Shown piece by piece: positions 32,742-40,717 of a stretch of DNA of 64,000 bases (positions within the stretch are counted from its first letter, which is position 1; every line of letters starts with the position of its first letter). Source of the stretch: Caldilineaceae bacterium (lineage in GTDB: Bacteria; Chloroflexota; Anaerolineae; Caldilineales; Caldilineaceae). The position numbers and the translations under genes were made by a program. The DNA lies in NCBI GenBank assembly GCA_020846635.1, contig JADLDO010000064.1:1-64000 (forward strand). The letters run 5' to 3'. Under the pieces are notes generated by a model. The model was not told where the DNA came from. It ran no database searches and was given only the letters and a program-made list of their open reading frames with translations.

Positions 32742-35249
32742 CTACTGCACCACAACAAAGCCAATGCGAACAAAATCAGACCCATCCGCCGCGCGCAAAC
32801 GGGGCGCACCTTCCTGCGCCGGGTTATAGAGTCCTGCGATCAATTCATAGCGACCAGGCGGCAAATTATCCGGCAAGAGCAACCCGGCGCGCTCAACCAA
32901 CTCCGTGTTGGGCGGCAGTGCGCTAAAGGGTAAATAGCCATCCTCTGGCCCCGTATCCAACAGCGCGACAGGATACCCTTCCGGGCGCAGCAATTGCACA
33001 AACCAGCGCAGGTCGTCAACATTTTGCGCGGCCAATCGGTAGTAGATCTCCACAGGCAGCACGCGCCCCGCCTGGCTCAACGAGGAGACTCGTGCAGCCG
33101 AAACAATAATCTGGCTCGTTCCCGTCCCCACCAATGCCACATTGAGCGGTGTCAGCGGTGCATTACGCAACTGCGTCGGCGTGGCATAATCAAGCAGGCG
33201 GAAATCCCCATACCAAATGTCATTCGACTTATAGGCATGGGTCGCCAACCAGCGTTCGACCGTGTTCTCCGGGTCGTTGGGCGGCAAGCCACCTGTCACA
33301 AACCAAACGCGGTTATACTTTTCCAACACGTTACTGAGCGCCTCGTCAGCTTCTGGGAACTCCATGCTATTGGTCGCATAGCCATAGATCGGCAGTGTGC
33401 TATCACACTCTGTCCCCAGCCAGTTCATGGGAATCTGATAGGCAAAGGGCGCAATCGTCACCAACGCCTCATCGCCATCCGACAGCCGGCAAATTTCGCT
33501 GAGAATCGCCCGGTAGCCGCTCTCTGGGTCGCCATAGTGCGGATTGCGCCCGACCTCGCCCAGCCAGACTGTTACCAGCAGCACCGGCAGCAGCAGTGCC
33601 AACGCGCGCACAGGCACGCTGGGCAAGGCATCTGCTGCATACCCATCTCCGTTGCCCCGTTGTAATGCCAACCACCACTGTGCAAAGGCGACAGCCAGGG
33701 TGAAGATCACCGCGCCCCCCACGCCAAAGAGCAGCCATTGGACATTGCCGTCCGACCAGAGCCAAGCCAGGTCAGTATTGACCACAAAATTGTCCGCCAT
33801 CAAGCGCCATTGGCCGATCACTGGGCTGTATAACAGATCGCCAAGCCCCTGTGCGGGCGGGCCAAAAGCGAGTGGATTCTCCCAATCGGTCGGAAAGATA
33901 CTGCGTAGTTGAATCTCATAATTCACGAAATTGACCAGAACAGACGAGATCTGTACGAGGAACGACAAGGGAATTAACAGGAGCAGCGCCCAAGCTCCCG
34001 CTGAGAGGTTGGGACGCGGCGCGCGCCGCCGCCCCGATAACCACCTCGGCAGCATCCCCAGGATCAGCCCGCCTTCGTGGGTCAATTCATGCACCCACGG
34101 GGCCAACCACAGCACCAGGAAGGGAGTCAAAGGAACCAGAAAACGCGGTCCCCACGCAAAACCTCCCCACCACATCCACCACAGGCTATATTCCAACAGC
34201 AGCACCAGACTGAGCGCCCCTGTTACCCATCCCTCCAAGCGGTGATGGCGAAGAAAGACAGGCCAGGCGGCAACGCTGGCAAGAAAGAGCGGCGTAAACC
34301 AGAACAGCCCGCGGTAAGGGCTGATGAGCAGACCCCACAACCCTTGCCAGATGGGTGTTGTAAAGCCTTCACCCGCGTCAAAATGATAGCCGGTATCGAA
34401 GGCACTCCCAAAGCGTGCCTGGTTGTACCAGAGGAGCAAGCCGCCTGCAAACAACAGCGGCGCGGCAAAGAGCCCTACAGCAATGCCCCATTCTGTGCGG
34501 TCGACCATGGCCTCATCCGCATGGTCGCTGCCGCGCGCCTGCCACTGTTGCAGCCAGGGAGCCCCCAGCCCATACAGTGCCAAAATAAAGATCAACGGCG
34601 CATGGGCAGTCACGGTGGTCAGCGCCAGCCCGGCAGCGATCCCCGCCCACAATGCCCACATTTGCGGTCGTCCACTCAGCCACAGGCGCATGCAGTAAAA
34701 ACAGAGGAGCAGGCTCAACGCGCTCAAGGGCTCGCCAAAGAACTGATTGGCATAGGGCCATGCGATTGTCCCCAAACCATAGACCAGCGCCAGCGCAGCC
34801 CCTACTCGATCATCATAGCCCAACTGCAGCGCGGTCGCCCACAGCAGCAGCGCGGTCGCGGCGGTAACAAAGCCATTCCATAACAACACGCCCTGTAACA
34901 GCCCCACGCCGACATCGACCTGCGCCAGCATATGCAAAAATAGATACCAGGGAACCGCCAGGACTGCGGGTGCAGGGCCCTTCTTGCTGTAGACATCGCC
35001 GCCAGGCCCAAACTCGCCCAACACTTCGCCAGGGCTATTCACCCATTGTGTCCACGCAATGGCGTTGGTGTTCACTTCCCCGCGCAGGCCAATCGATTCT
35101 GTGACCGCAAAGAGGCTCACCTCGTCTACAATGTGAAACTTGCTGGAGTGGCTCATCGTATAGATCGCCAGCAGCAAACCAAAGACCAAGATCATGCCAT
35201 AGAGACGCGCGCTGCGCGTCAGACTCGCCGGTTGCAACGATGCTTGCAT
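32742..35249 (-). CDS. Polytopic GT-C-type membrane protein
   Basis: Membrane protein of 835 residues with a long hydrophobic half (about twelve helices to residue 560) and a C-terminal ~250-residue soluble domain. The first outer loop reads SSKFHIVDEVSLFAVTESIG, with an acidic residue after the first helix as in GT-C glycosyltransferases, and YANQFFGEPLSAL follows. I cannot place it in a named family with confidence; it may use a polyprenyl-linked sugar. It begins 6 bases after the GT2 gene stop in the same operon. The soluble C-terminal domain ends with a strand-rich part like that of the YfhO-like and GT39-like neighbours. Confidence 0.62.
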   Translation of the reverse strand: MQASLQPASLTRSARLYGMILVFGLLLAIYTMSHSSKFHIVDEVSLFAVTESIGLRGEVNTNAIAWTQWVNSPGEVLGEFGPGGDVYSKKGPAPAVLAVPWYLFLHMLAQVDVGVGLLQGVLLWNGFVTAATALLLWATALQLGYDDRVGAALALVYGLGTIAWPYANQFFGEPLSALSLLLCFYCMRLWLSGRPQMWALWAGIAAGLALTTVTAHAPLIFILALYGLGAPWLQQWQARGSDHADEAMVDRTEWGIAVGLFAAPLLFAGGLLLWYNQARFGSAFDTGYHFDAGEGFTTPIWQGLWGLLISPYRGLFWFTPLFLASVAAWPVFLRHHRLEGWVTGALSLVLLLEYSLWWMWWGGFAWGPRFLVPLTPFLVLWLAPWVHELTHEGGLILGMLPRWLSGRRRAPRPNLSAGAWALLLLIPLSFLVQISSVLVNFVNYEIQLRSIFPTDWENPLAFGPPAQGLGDLLYSPVIGQWRLMADNFVVNTDLAWLWSDGNVQWLLFGVGGAVIFTLAVAFAQWWLALQRGNGDGYAADALPSVPVRALALLLPVLLVTVWLGEVGRNPHYGDPESGYRAILSEICRLSDGDEALVTIAPFAYQIPMNWLGTECDSTLPIYGYATNSMEFPEADEALSNVLEKYNRVWFVTGGLPPNDPENTVERWLATHAYKSNDIWYGDFRLLDYATPTQLRNAPLTPLNVALVGTGTSQIIVSAARVSSLSQAGRVLPVEIYYRLAAQNVDDLRWFVQLLRPEGYPVALLDTGPEDGYLPFSALPPNTELVERAGLLLPDNLPPGRYELIAGLYNPAQEGAPRLRAADGSDFVRIGFVVVQ

Positions 35250-35255
35250 AAAAAC

Positions 35256-36050
35256 TTACAATCCCTGAATCCGCAGTTTCAAGACAGCGGATGTATAGTC
35301 ACGAAAGATGCGCCAAAAGCCGGTCTTGCTCGCCCCATGTCGGCGCAGGATGTAAAAGACAGGGACTTCCAGGATCTTCCAATCGCGCCGCCAGGCAACC
35401 AACAGCAAGCGGATAAAGTAATCACCATAGCCATAGAAAATCTTGTCAAAGATGGGCGCAAGCTGAAAAAGCCGCTCTTGGCGCACCGCAAAGAACCCGC
35501 TCAGATTGTCTTGAATCTGCGTCCGAAAGAGGGCGCGGATCAAAATGTTGTAGGCAAAGCTGAGGGTATAGCGCAGTGAATCCTCCATGCCGCCGCGCAT
35601 CACAAAGCGGCTGCCAATCACAAGGTCATAGTAACGCAGCAGATCGACCATCTGTGGAATCATGGCAGGATCATGGTTAAAGTCGGTGTCCATGACGACA
35701 AGGGTCTGTCCATGTGCCACTTCCAAACCATGCCGGATCGATTGAGCGAGCCCCTTGTCCTGGGTTCGCACCACAACGCGCACCCGCCCCGCTTGGCTAA
35801 GCGCCCCCTCCCACCTGTTTTCGCCCCCCTCTGCAAGACCAAAACGCTCGCGTACCATCTGCGCCGTCCCATCCGGGCTGCTGTCATCCACAACCAGCAC
35901 CTCATAGCTCGCGCCTGTGGGCTCCAGCTTGTCTACAATCGCCTCGATCAAGTCGATGATATTATCGCGCTCGTTGTAGGTGGGCAGGACAACGGAGACA
36001 GAAAGGGATGAGGGATGAGGGATGAAGGATGAAGTGGTCGTGTCAGCCAT
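35256..36050 (-). CDS. GT2 glycosyltransferase, dolichol-phosphate mannosyltransferase-like
   Basis: DPM1/DPMS-like family 2 glycosyltransferase of about 264 residues. Key motifs are SVVLPTYNERDNI, LVVDDSSPDGT, the metal-binding MDTDFNHDP and GSRFVMRGG, then QDNLSGFFAV and the C-terminal KTGFWRIFRDY. It should load a nucleotide-activated sugar on to polyprenyl phosphate, making the donor for the GT-C proteins of the same operon. The start is ATG 36050, overlapping the aminotransferase stop by 8 bases. Residues 5-15 (SSFIPHPSSLS) are encoded by a GGATGA-type repeat that seems to have entered the 5' end of the gene. Confidence 0.85.
   Translation of the reverse strand: MADTTTSSFIPHPSSLSVSVVLPTYNERDNIIDLIEAIVDKLEPTGASYEVLVVDDSSPDGTAQMVRERFGLAEGGENRWEGALSQAGRVRVVVRTQDKGLAQSIRHGLEVAHGQTLVVMDTDFNHDPAMIPQMVDLLRYYDLVIGSRFVMRGGMEDSLRYTLSFAYNILIRALFRTQIQDNLSGFFAVRQERLFQLAPIFDKIFYGYGDYFIRLLLVAWRRDWKILEVPVFYILRRHGASKTGFWRIFRDYTSAVLKLRIQGL
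36005..36032. repeat. Four tandem heptamers of the GGATGA repeat family
   Basis: Three copies of GGGATGA and one AGGATGA in direct succession, inside the 5' end of the GT2 gene. The same words make up the intergenic repeats at 60.9 and 62.0-62.1 kb. On the coding strand they give residues of the form IPHPSS. Confidence 0.75.
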
Positions 36051-37245
36051 GAGCAGCAAAACGTCGTAGGGTGGCACAGATCCGGCTTACCTGCGCCGAA
36101 CTCAATGTGGGTGAGCTGGGTAGATTAATGCCGCGGCGGCTCAGGCTCAAGGCAACAGGCGACGGGTTGCCGGAGCGATAAGGCGGCAGCGTATCCAGCG
36201 GGTGGAAAAAGGGGCGGCTGTCGATACGCTCCTGCCGCAGCGCCACGACCAACTCGTCGCGGCTCAGTGGAAAGGGCGAATCGATCAGCGCAGAAACCAG
36301 CCAGAAAACTGCGGTCGTCCCCTCCCCTTCCGCCATCATCGTAATACCGGGGACGCCCGCCAGCTCTTGGGCATACTGCGCGGCAATCGCACGCTTGCGC
36401 CGGATCACCTCATCAATTCGCGTCATCTGCGCCACACCCACTGCGGCCTGCATATTGGTGATGCGATAGTTAAAGCCCACCTCATCATGCCAATAGCGCC
36501 GTTCGGGCGGCATGCCATGATCGCGCAGTTGACGGCAGCGCGCCGCCAACGTAGCATCATCTGTGATCAGCATCCCCCCCTCGCCCGTGGTGATGATCTT
36601 GTTGGCAAAAAAGCTAAATGCGCCAATTGTTCCCCAACTCCCCGCGCGCCGCCCATCAATCGCCGCGCCATGCGCCTCGGCGGCATCTTCAATCACCCGC
36701 AGGTCGTGCGCCCGCGCCAAATCCATCAGTTCTGGCATGGCAGCCATCTGCCCATAGAGATGCACAGGCATGATGGCCCTGGTGCGCGGGGTGATCAGCC
36801 GCGCCACTTCATCGGGCGCAATCGTCCAGGTGTGCGGGTCAACATCAGCAAAGACAGGATGCGCCCCGGTGTAATGAACTGAGTTCGCCGAAGCCACAAA
36901 GGTCAGCGCCGGAACGATCACTTCATCGCCAGGGCCAAGCCCCAGCGCATGCACCGCCAGATGCAGCGCGGTCGTGCCGTTGCTTGTGGTAATCCCGTGG
37001 CTGCTGCCACAATAGGCGGCAAATTCTTCTTCAAACTGGCGAATATACTTGCCCGCGCTGCTGATCCAGCCGGAGCGCATCACCTCCTGCACCAAATTTT
37101 CCTCAGGCTCCCCCAACCACGGCTCATAAATGGGGATAAAGCCATCGGGCCGCTGGGATGTCTGATGCTCTAAATAGGGAAGCGGCTCTTTAGCGGGAGC
37201 TTTGGCAATCGTCGATTCGGTTACAGCAGGTGTACCAGTATCCAT
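36043..37245 (-). CDS. DegT/DnrJ/EryC1/StrS aminotransferase
   Basis: PLP-dependent sugar aminotransferase of about 400 residues, similar to GDP-perosamine synthase and related enzymes. The PLP lysine lies in SFFANKIITTGEGGM; SNGTTALHLAVHALGLGPGDEVIVPALTF is split here only for length and marks the PLP phosphate region; EDAAEAHGA carries the aspartate that binds the pyridine nitrogen; and HDEVGFNYRITNMQAAVG is typical. It would convert a keto-sugar nucleotide into an amino sugar for surface glycan. The start is ATG 37245 with AGGA 6 bases upstream. The first ~35 residues form a polar leader. Product sugar is inferred from family only. Confidence 0.85.
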   Translation of the reverse strand: MDTGTPAVTESTIAKAPAKEPLPYLEHQTSQRPDGFIPIYEPWLGEPEENLVQEVMRSGWISSAGKYIRQFEEEFAAYCGSSHGITTSNGTTALHLAVHALGLGPGDEVIVPALTFVASANSVHYTGAHPVFADVDPHTWTIAPDEVARLITPRTRAIMPVHLYGQMAAMPELMDLARAHDLRVIEDAAEAHGAAIDGRRAGSWGTIGAFSFFANKIITTGEGGMLITDDATLAARCRQLRDHGMPPERRYWHDEVGFNYRITNMQAAVGVAQMTRIDEVIRRKRAIAAQYAQELAGVPGITMMAEGEGTTAVFWLVSALIDSPFPLSRDELVVALRQERIDSRPFFHPLDTLPPYRSGNPSPVALSLSRRGINLPSSPTLSSAQVSRICATLRRFAAHG

Positions 37246-37253
37246 CACAGTTC

Positions 37254-39326
37254 CTATGGTTCGCTCTCTACAACTTCGACCGCGCCGATCATCGCTTCAA
37301 CCCCGGCAGGGTTGCCCGCACCATCCACCACGCCCAACGGCTCCAATGTATCAGCATCATAGACCAGCAGCCCAATCGTAAACTCGCCCGGCAGCGCATC
37401 CTCCGGCACATCCAGCAGATAGACATTAAGTGGGCGATCTTCCGGCCCCCATTCCGCAGGCAGCAGATGCCGGTCATTGAGCAATCGCTCATCCCGCTGC
37501 GAGACGCGGCTTCCATCAGCACTGTACAAGGCCACGCGTGCCTTCAAGGGGCGAGACACCTCGCCGCCCGGCTGACGCTGCCATTGGATGACCACCGGCA
37601 CGTTGCCGCCACGCGTGACTAGCCCAGGAGGAAGCGAAGCCGCCACCGTCTGCACTGCGGGCGCAAAAGCGACGGTTAGAGGCATTAAGTTGGGCGCAAG
37701 CACAAACTCATTCGGTGGAGTCAGTTGCCACCAATCAATCGAATAGCCCTGGAAGTTTTCCTCGCCGCCACGATCTCCTGCTTGATCCAACAGAAAGGCA
37801 ACGGCGCGCCGCGGGTCGGTGTCACTTTCAAACCACTGTACCCAATAGACCTCGGCTGCCGCCGAAGCCCACGCTTGCAGCCGCTGGTCAATCGTGTTGA
37901 TGTCCACAAAGAGATAACGTGCGGGTGCAGGTTCGCGTCCTGTGGGAAGAGCGGCGGGGTCAATCGCATAGCGCTCGTAATAAAAGCCGAAGGGATACTT
38001 TTGATCGACAAAAATCACGGCATCAGAACCGGCATGTTGACGCAGCCATGCCGTTACGCCAGCAATATCTTCACGCGCAAAGCGATCATCATAGAGATCG
38101 GCATAGATCGCTTGGGGCCAAAGCGCCAGCGCAATCGCCATCCCCACCACAGCCAGCGGTTTCCACAAACGGCTCCACGCAGTCAGCGCCACACCGACCA
38201 GCGCATATAAGGCGGGTGTAATAAAGCTGCTGTAGCGGACATTGAACGCGCCTCGATCCAGTACGGCGACATAATAGAGCGCCAAGCCCCCAAAAACCCA
38301 AAGCAGCAAAAAGGCGAGAGGCGTCTTATACGCGGCTGCTTGCCACGCCAGCAGCGCACCGCCACCCACCAGTACAACACAGCCCCACAGCCATGTACTC
38401 GCCCAACCCTGCCCTGGAATGGCTGAAAATGCATAACCGCCCCAATAGGCTTGCCAGTTCTCGGTTAGATAGCCCATTATCGTCGGCACAGTCAGATTCG
38501 GATTGTCATAGACCGGAATTTGGCGCATTGCGATCGGCGCAATCGGCGCTACCAGTATCACCGTTGCCAGGCCACAAACCAACATCGCCATCCACAAACG
38601 CCGCCTCTGTGGCTGTAGGCTTGCCCAGACTGCCCAGCCCAAATACCATGCCATCACGATAAACAACGCGTTGTAGTGAGTCAACAGGGCCAACGCGCTC
38701 AAAAGGACAAAGCAGATCAATGGCCCGCGTATGTTTCCCGGCTCACGCTCCGCACGCATCTCGACGCGCTGCCACGCAGCCACCAGCGCCACGGACGCAG
38801 CCAATAAGAGCGCAATGCCGACCGTATACATGCGCGTCTCTTGACTTTCCGCCAACCAAAAGGGTGAAAATGCGCCAATCGTCGCCGCCATCACCCCCGC
38901 CCAGCGCGCCTGCCCTGTAGGGCTGCACCGCCATGCCAGTTGATAGAGCAGCGCCACGCCCGCCACACCTGCCATGGCGCTGAGCAAGCGCGTCACCAGC
39001 GCCATCTGCGCCGGCTCCATGCCCATCACCAACCCGTTGATCCGTCCCCAACCGTGTAACAGCCAAAAATAGACCGGCGGGTGAATATCCAGCTCCGGCG
39101 CAATCGCCACTTGCAGAAAGGGACGCAAAGCCACATCAATGTTGCGTGCCTCATCCCACCAAATATCCTGGCGATCCAACCCGACCAGCCGCAGCGCCCA
39201 CGCCAGCAAAATGATTAAGAGCAGCGAAATCCGCAGGACGTTGGCATAGGGTCTACTCGCGTGATGCGTATCAAAATGTAGCGTGGCGTGCTCACTCGTC
39301 TGCCCAGCAGAATAACCAAGTCCCAT
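37254..39326 (-). CDS. GT39-like membrane glycosyltransferase
   Basis: Membrane protein of about 690 residues in the PMT/ArnT-like GT-C group. The outer loop has DIWWDEARNIDVALRPFL and then DIHPPVYFWLLHGW, the two conserved acidic/HPP sites, followed by ETRMYTVGIAL. About ten helices precede a C-terminal soluble domain (from about residue 430) with beta-sandwich character. It is the first gene of the glycan operon. The start ATG at 39326 is only 9 bases after the -10 hexamer, so the mRNA is leaderless or nearly so; the frame upstream is open to 39416 but lies across the promoter and would not be transcribed. Confidence 0.75.
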   Translation of the reverse strand: MGLGYSAGQTSEHATLHFDTHHASRPYANVLRISLLLIILLAWALRLVGLDRQDIWWDEARNIDVALRPFLQVAIAPELDIHPPVYFWLLHGWGRINGLVMGMEPAQMALVTRLLSAMAGVAGVALLYQLAWRCSPTGQARWAGVMAATIGAFSPFWLAESQETRMYTVGIALLLAASVALVAAWQRVEMRAEREPGNIRGPLICFVLLSALALLTHYNALFIVMAWYLGWAVWASLQPQRRRLWMAMLVCGLATVILVAPIAPIAMRQIPVYDNPNLTVPTIMGYLTENWQAYWGGYAFSAIPGQGWASTWLWGCVVLVGGGALLAWQAAAYKTPLAFLLLWVFGGLALYYVAVLDRGAFNVRYSSFITPALYALVGVALTAWSRLWKPLAVVGMAIALALWPQAIYADLYDDRFAREDIAGVTAWLRQHAGSDAVIFVDQKYPFGFYYERYAIDPAALPTGREPAPARYLFVDINTIDQRLQAWASAAAEVYWVQWFESDTDPRRAVAFLLDQAGDRGGEENFQGYSIDWWQLTPPNEFVLAPNLMPLTVAFAPAVQTVAASLPPGLVTRGGNVPVVIQWQRQPGGEVSRPLKARVALYSADGSRVSQRDERLLNDRHLLPAEWGPEDRPLNVYLLDVPEDALPGEFTIGLLVYDADTLEPLGVVDGAGNPAGVEAMIGAVEVVESEP

Positions 39327-39335
39327 AAGCTTACG

Positions 39336-39365
39336 ATTGTACCGTAGCGCACACACCAACGCCAA
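39336..39365 (-). promoter_or_regulatory. Promoter of the glycan operon
   Basis: Minus strand TTGGCG (39365-39360), an 18-base spacer and TACAAT (39341-39336). The expected start is near 39329, 2-4 bases before the ATG of the first gene. It would serve the eight minus-strand genes down to lipA, all of which are spaced by 10 bases or less or overlap. Confidence 0.65.
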
Positions 39366-39562
39366 AAGTCCCCCTTTCCCTGCGGGACACGCAACCCTCA
39401 TACCCAAGACGCGCAAACCATTCGCTAATGTTCTGCCAGTGTAATTCCAATCTCACTGTGCCATAATCAAACCAGCGTAGTCGGCCAAAACCCATCGCGT
39501 CTAATCATGCTGCTTGTGGAAGCAGCAGAGCGCGACAAGTCGATACAGAAAGAAAGCAACCC

Positions 39563-40336
39563 ATGGCAATCGATAGCGTAATCCATACCAATAACCAAAG
39601 CATTGATCGCGTCCTGCGTGCCGGACTGCCAGTGCTTCTTGTCTTTTGGCATCGCAACGCAGCGCAGAGTGCCGAACTCAATCCAATCCTCGATCAATTG
39701 GCAGAACGCTATGCGGGGCGCGCCCTGGTCGCCAAGATCGATGCCGAGGCCGAACCGGACCTGGTCAAGCGCTACAACATCCGTCTCCTGCCGAGTATCG
39801 TCGCTATCAAGCAGGGCAATACTGAAACGACCCTAGCCGGGCGCGTTCCCGACCAGGCTGTGCAAGAATGGCTGACCTTCCTGGTCGATGGCGGCACACG
39901 TCCTGCCCAGGCATCAGGTTCCGGCATCCCGGCGACGACAGGCCAACCATTGCCCACCAATGGCAAACATCACGACAGCGCGAGCCGGCCCGCCACGGCG
40001 CGCGACCAATCCACCGCGCCCCAGACGATCACTGACGCCAACTTCGACCAGGTGATCAACAACAAAGTCCCTGTTCTTGTGGATTTTTGGGCAGAGTGGT
40101 GTGGCCCCTGTAGAATGGTCGCGCCCGCAGTGGAGCAGCTCGCCCAAGAGTTCGCCGGTCGTGCGGTCGTGGGCAAATTGAATGTGGATCATAATCCCAA
40201 TACTGCGCGGCGTTACAATATTATGAGCATACCGGCTCTTTATATCTTCAAAGAAGGCAAAGTGATCGACCAGATCGTCGGCGCGCAACCGCTGCCGGTA
40301 CTGCGCCAACGACTCGCGCGTGCTGTAGACGGCTAA
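39563..40336 (+). CDS. Two-domain thioredoxin with a dead first domain
   Basis: Protein of 257 residues with two thioredoxin folds. Domain 1 (about 12-110) keeps the fold landmarks KIDAEAEPDLVKRYNIRLLPSI but its active site reads WHRNAA (29-34) with no cysteine. A Gly/Pro/Thr-rich linker (110-152) leads to domain 2 (153-257) with the canonical WCGPC at 179-183 and cis-proline in IMSIPALYIF. Domain 2 should be an ordinary disulfide reductase; domain 1 can only bind. There is no signal peptide. A -10-like CATAAT with TGC extension lies near 39460. The gene precedes a DUF2905 gene by 40 bases. Confidence 0.88.
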   Translation: MAIDSVIHTNNQSIDRVLRAGLPVLLVFWHRNAAQSAELNPILDQLAERYAGRALVAKIDAEAEPDLVKRYNIRLLPSIVAIKQGNTETTLAGRVPDQAVQEWLTFLVDGGTRPAQASGSGIPATTGQPLPTNGKHHDSASRPATARDQSTAPQTITDANFDQVINNKVPVLVDFWAEWCGPCRMVAPAVEQLAQEFAGRAVVGKLNVDHNPNTARRYNIMSIPALYIFKEGKVIDQIVGAQPLPVLRQRLARAVDG

Positions 40337-40376
40337 TTGAAACGCGCGCCAACCACGATCAGCAAGGAAGCAAACA

Positions 40377-40598
40377 ATGGCGGATCTCGGACGTCTCTTG
40401 ATGATAACGGGGGGTGGTCTCCTATTGTTGGGGCTCATCCTCATGCTGGCGGGACGCATCCCCGGCTTGGGTCAATTACCGGGAGATATTTCCATCGAAC
40501 GGGGCAACTTCAGGGTCTATGCACCCCTGGGGACGATGGTTGTACTGAGTGTCATCCTCACCATTGTGATCAACATCGTAGCGCGCATGATGCGTTAG
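40377..40598 (+). CDS. DUF2905 small membrane protein
   Basis: A 73-residue protein with two transmembrane helices (about 5-27 and 49-70) around the conserved loop GRIPGLGQLPGDISIERGNFRVY, typical of DUF2905. Function unknown; members are widespread in Gram-positive and deep-branching bacteria. The gene follows the thioredoxin gene by 40 bases and is followed by a strong terminator, so the two genes form one transcript. Confidence 0.88.
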   Translation: MADLGRLLMITGGGLLLLGLILMLAGRIPGLGQLPGDISIERGNFRVYAPLGTMVVLSVILTIVINIVARMMR

Positions 40599-40623
40599 TG
40601 AAGCGACCCCCCCCATCAATAGA

Positions 40624-40675
40624 CCCTCCCGGAAGCTGGGGAGCCCTCTGGGCCACTTCCGGGAGGGTTTTCTTT
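40624..40675 (+). terminator. Intrinsic terminator after the DUF2905 gene
   Basis: CCCTCCCGGAAG (40624-40635) pairs exactly with CTTCCGGGAGGG (40656-40667) over 12 bases with a 20-base loop, followed by TTTTCTTTT. It is one of the clearest terminators in the window and shares its core with the one at 12779. Confidence 0.9.
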
Positions 40676-40717
40676 TAAGGGTTATCTACCAATACAATAA
40701 TATGTGCGAAACTGCCG

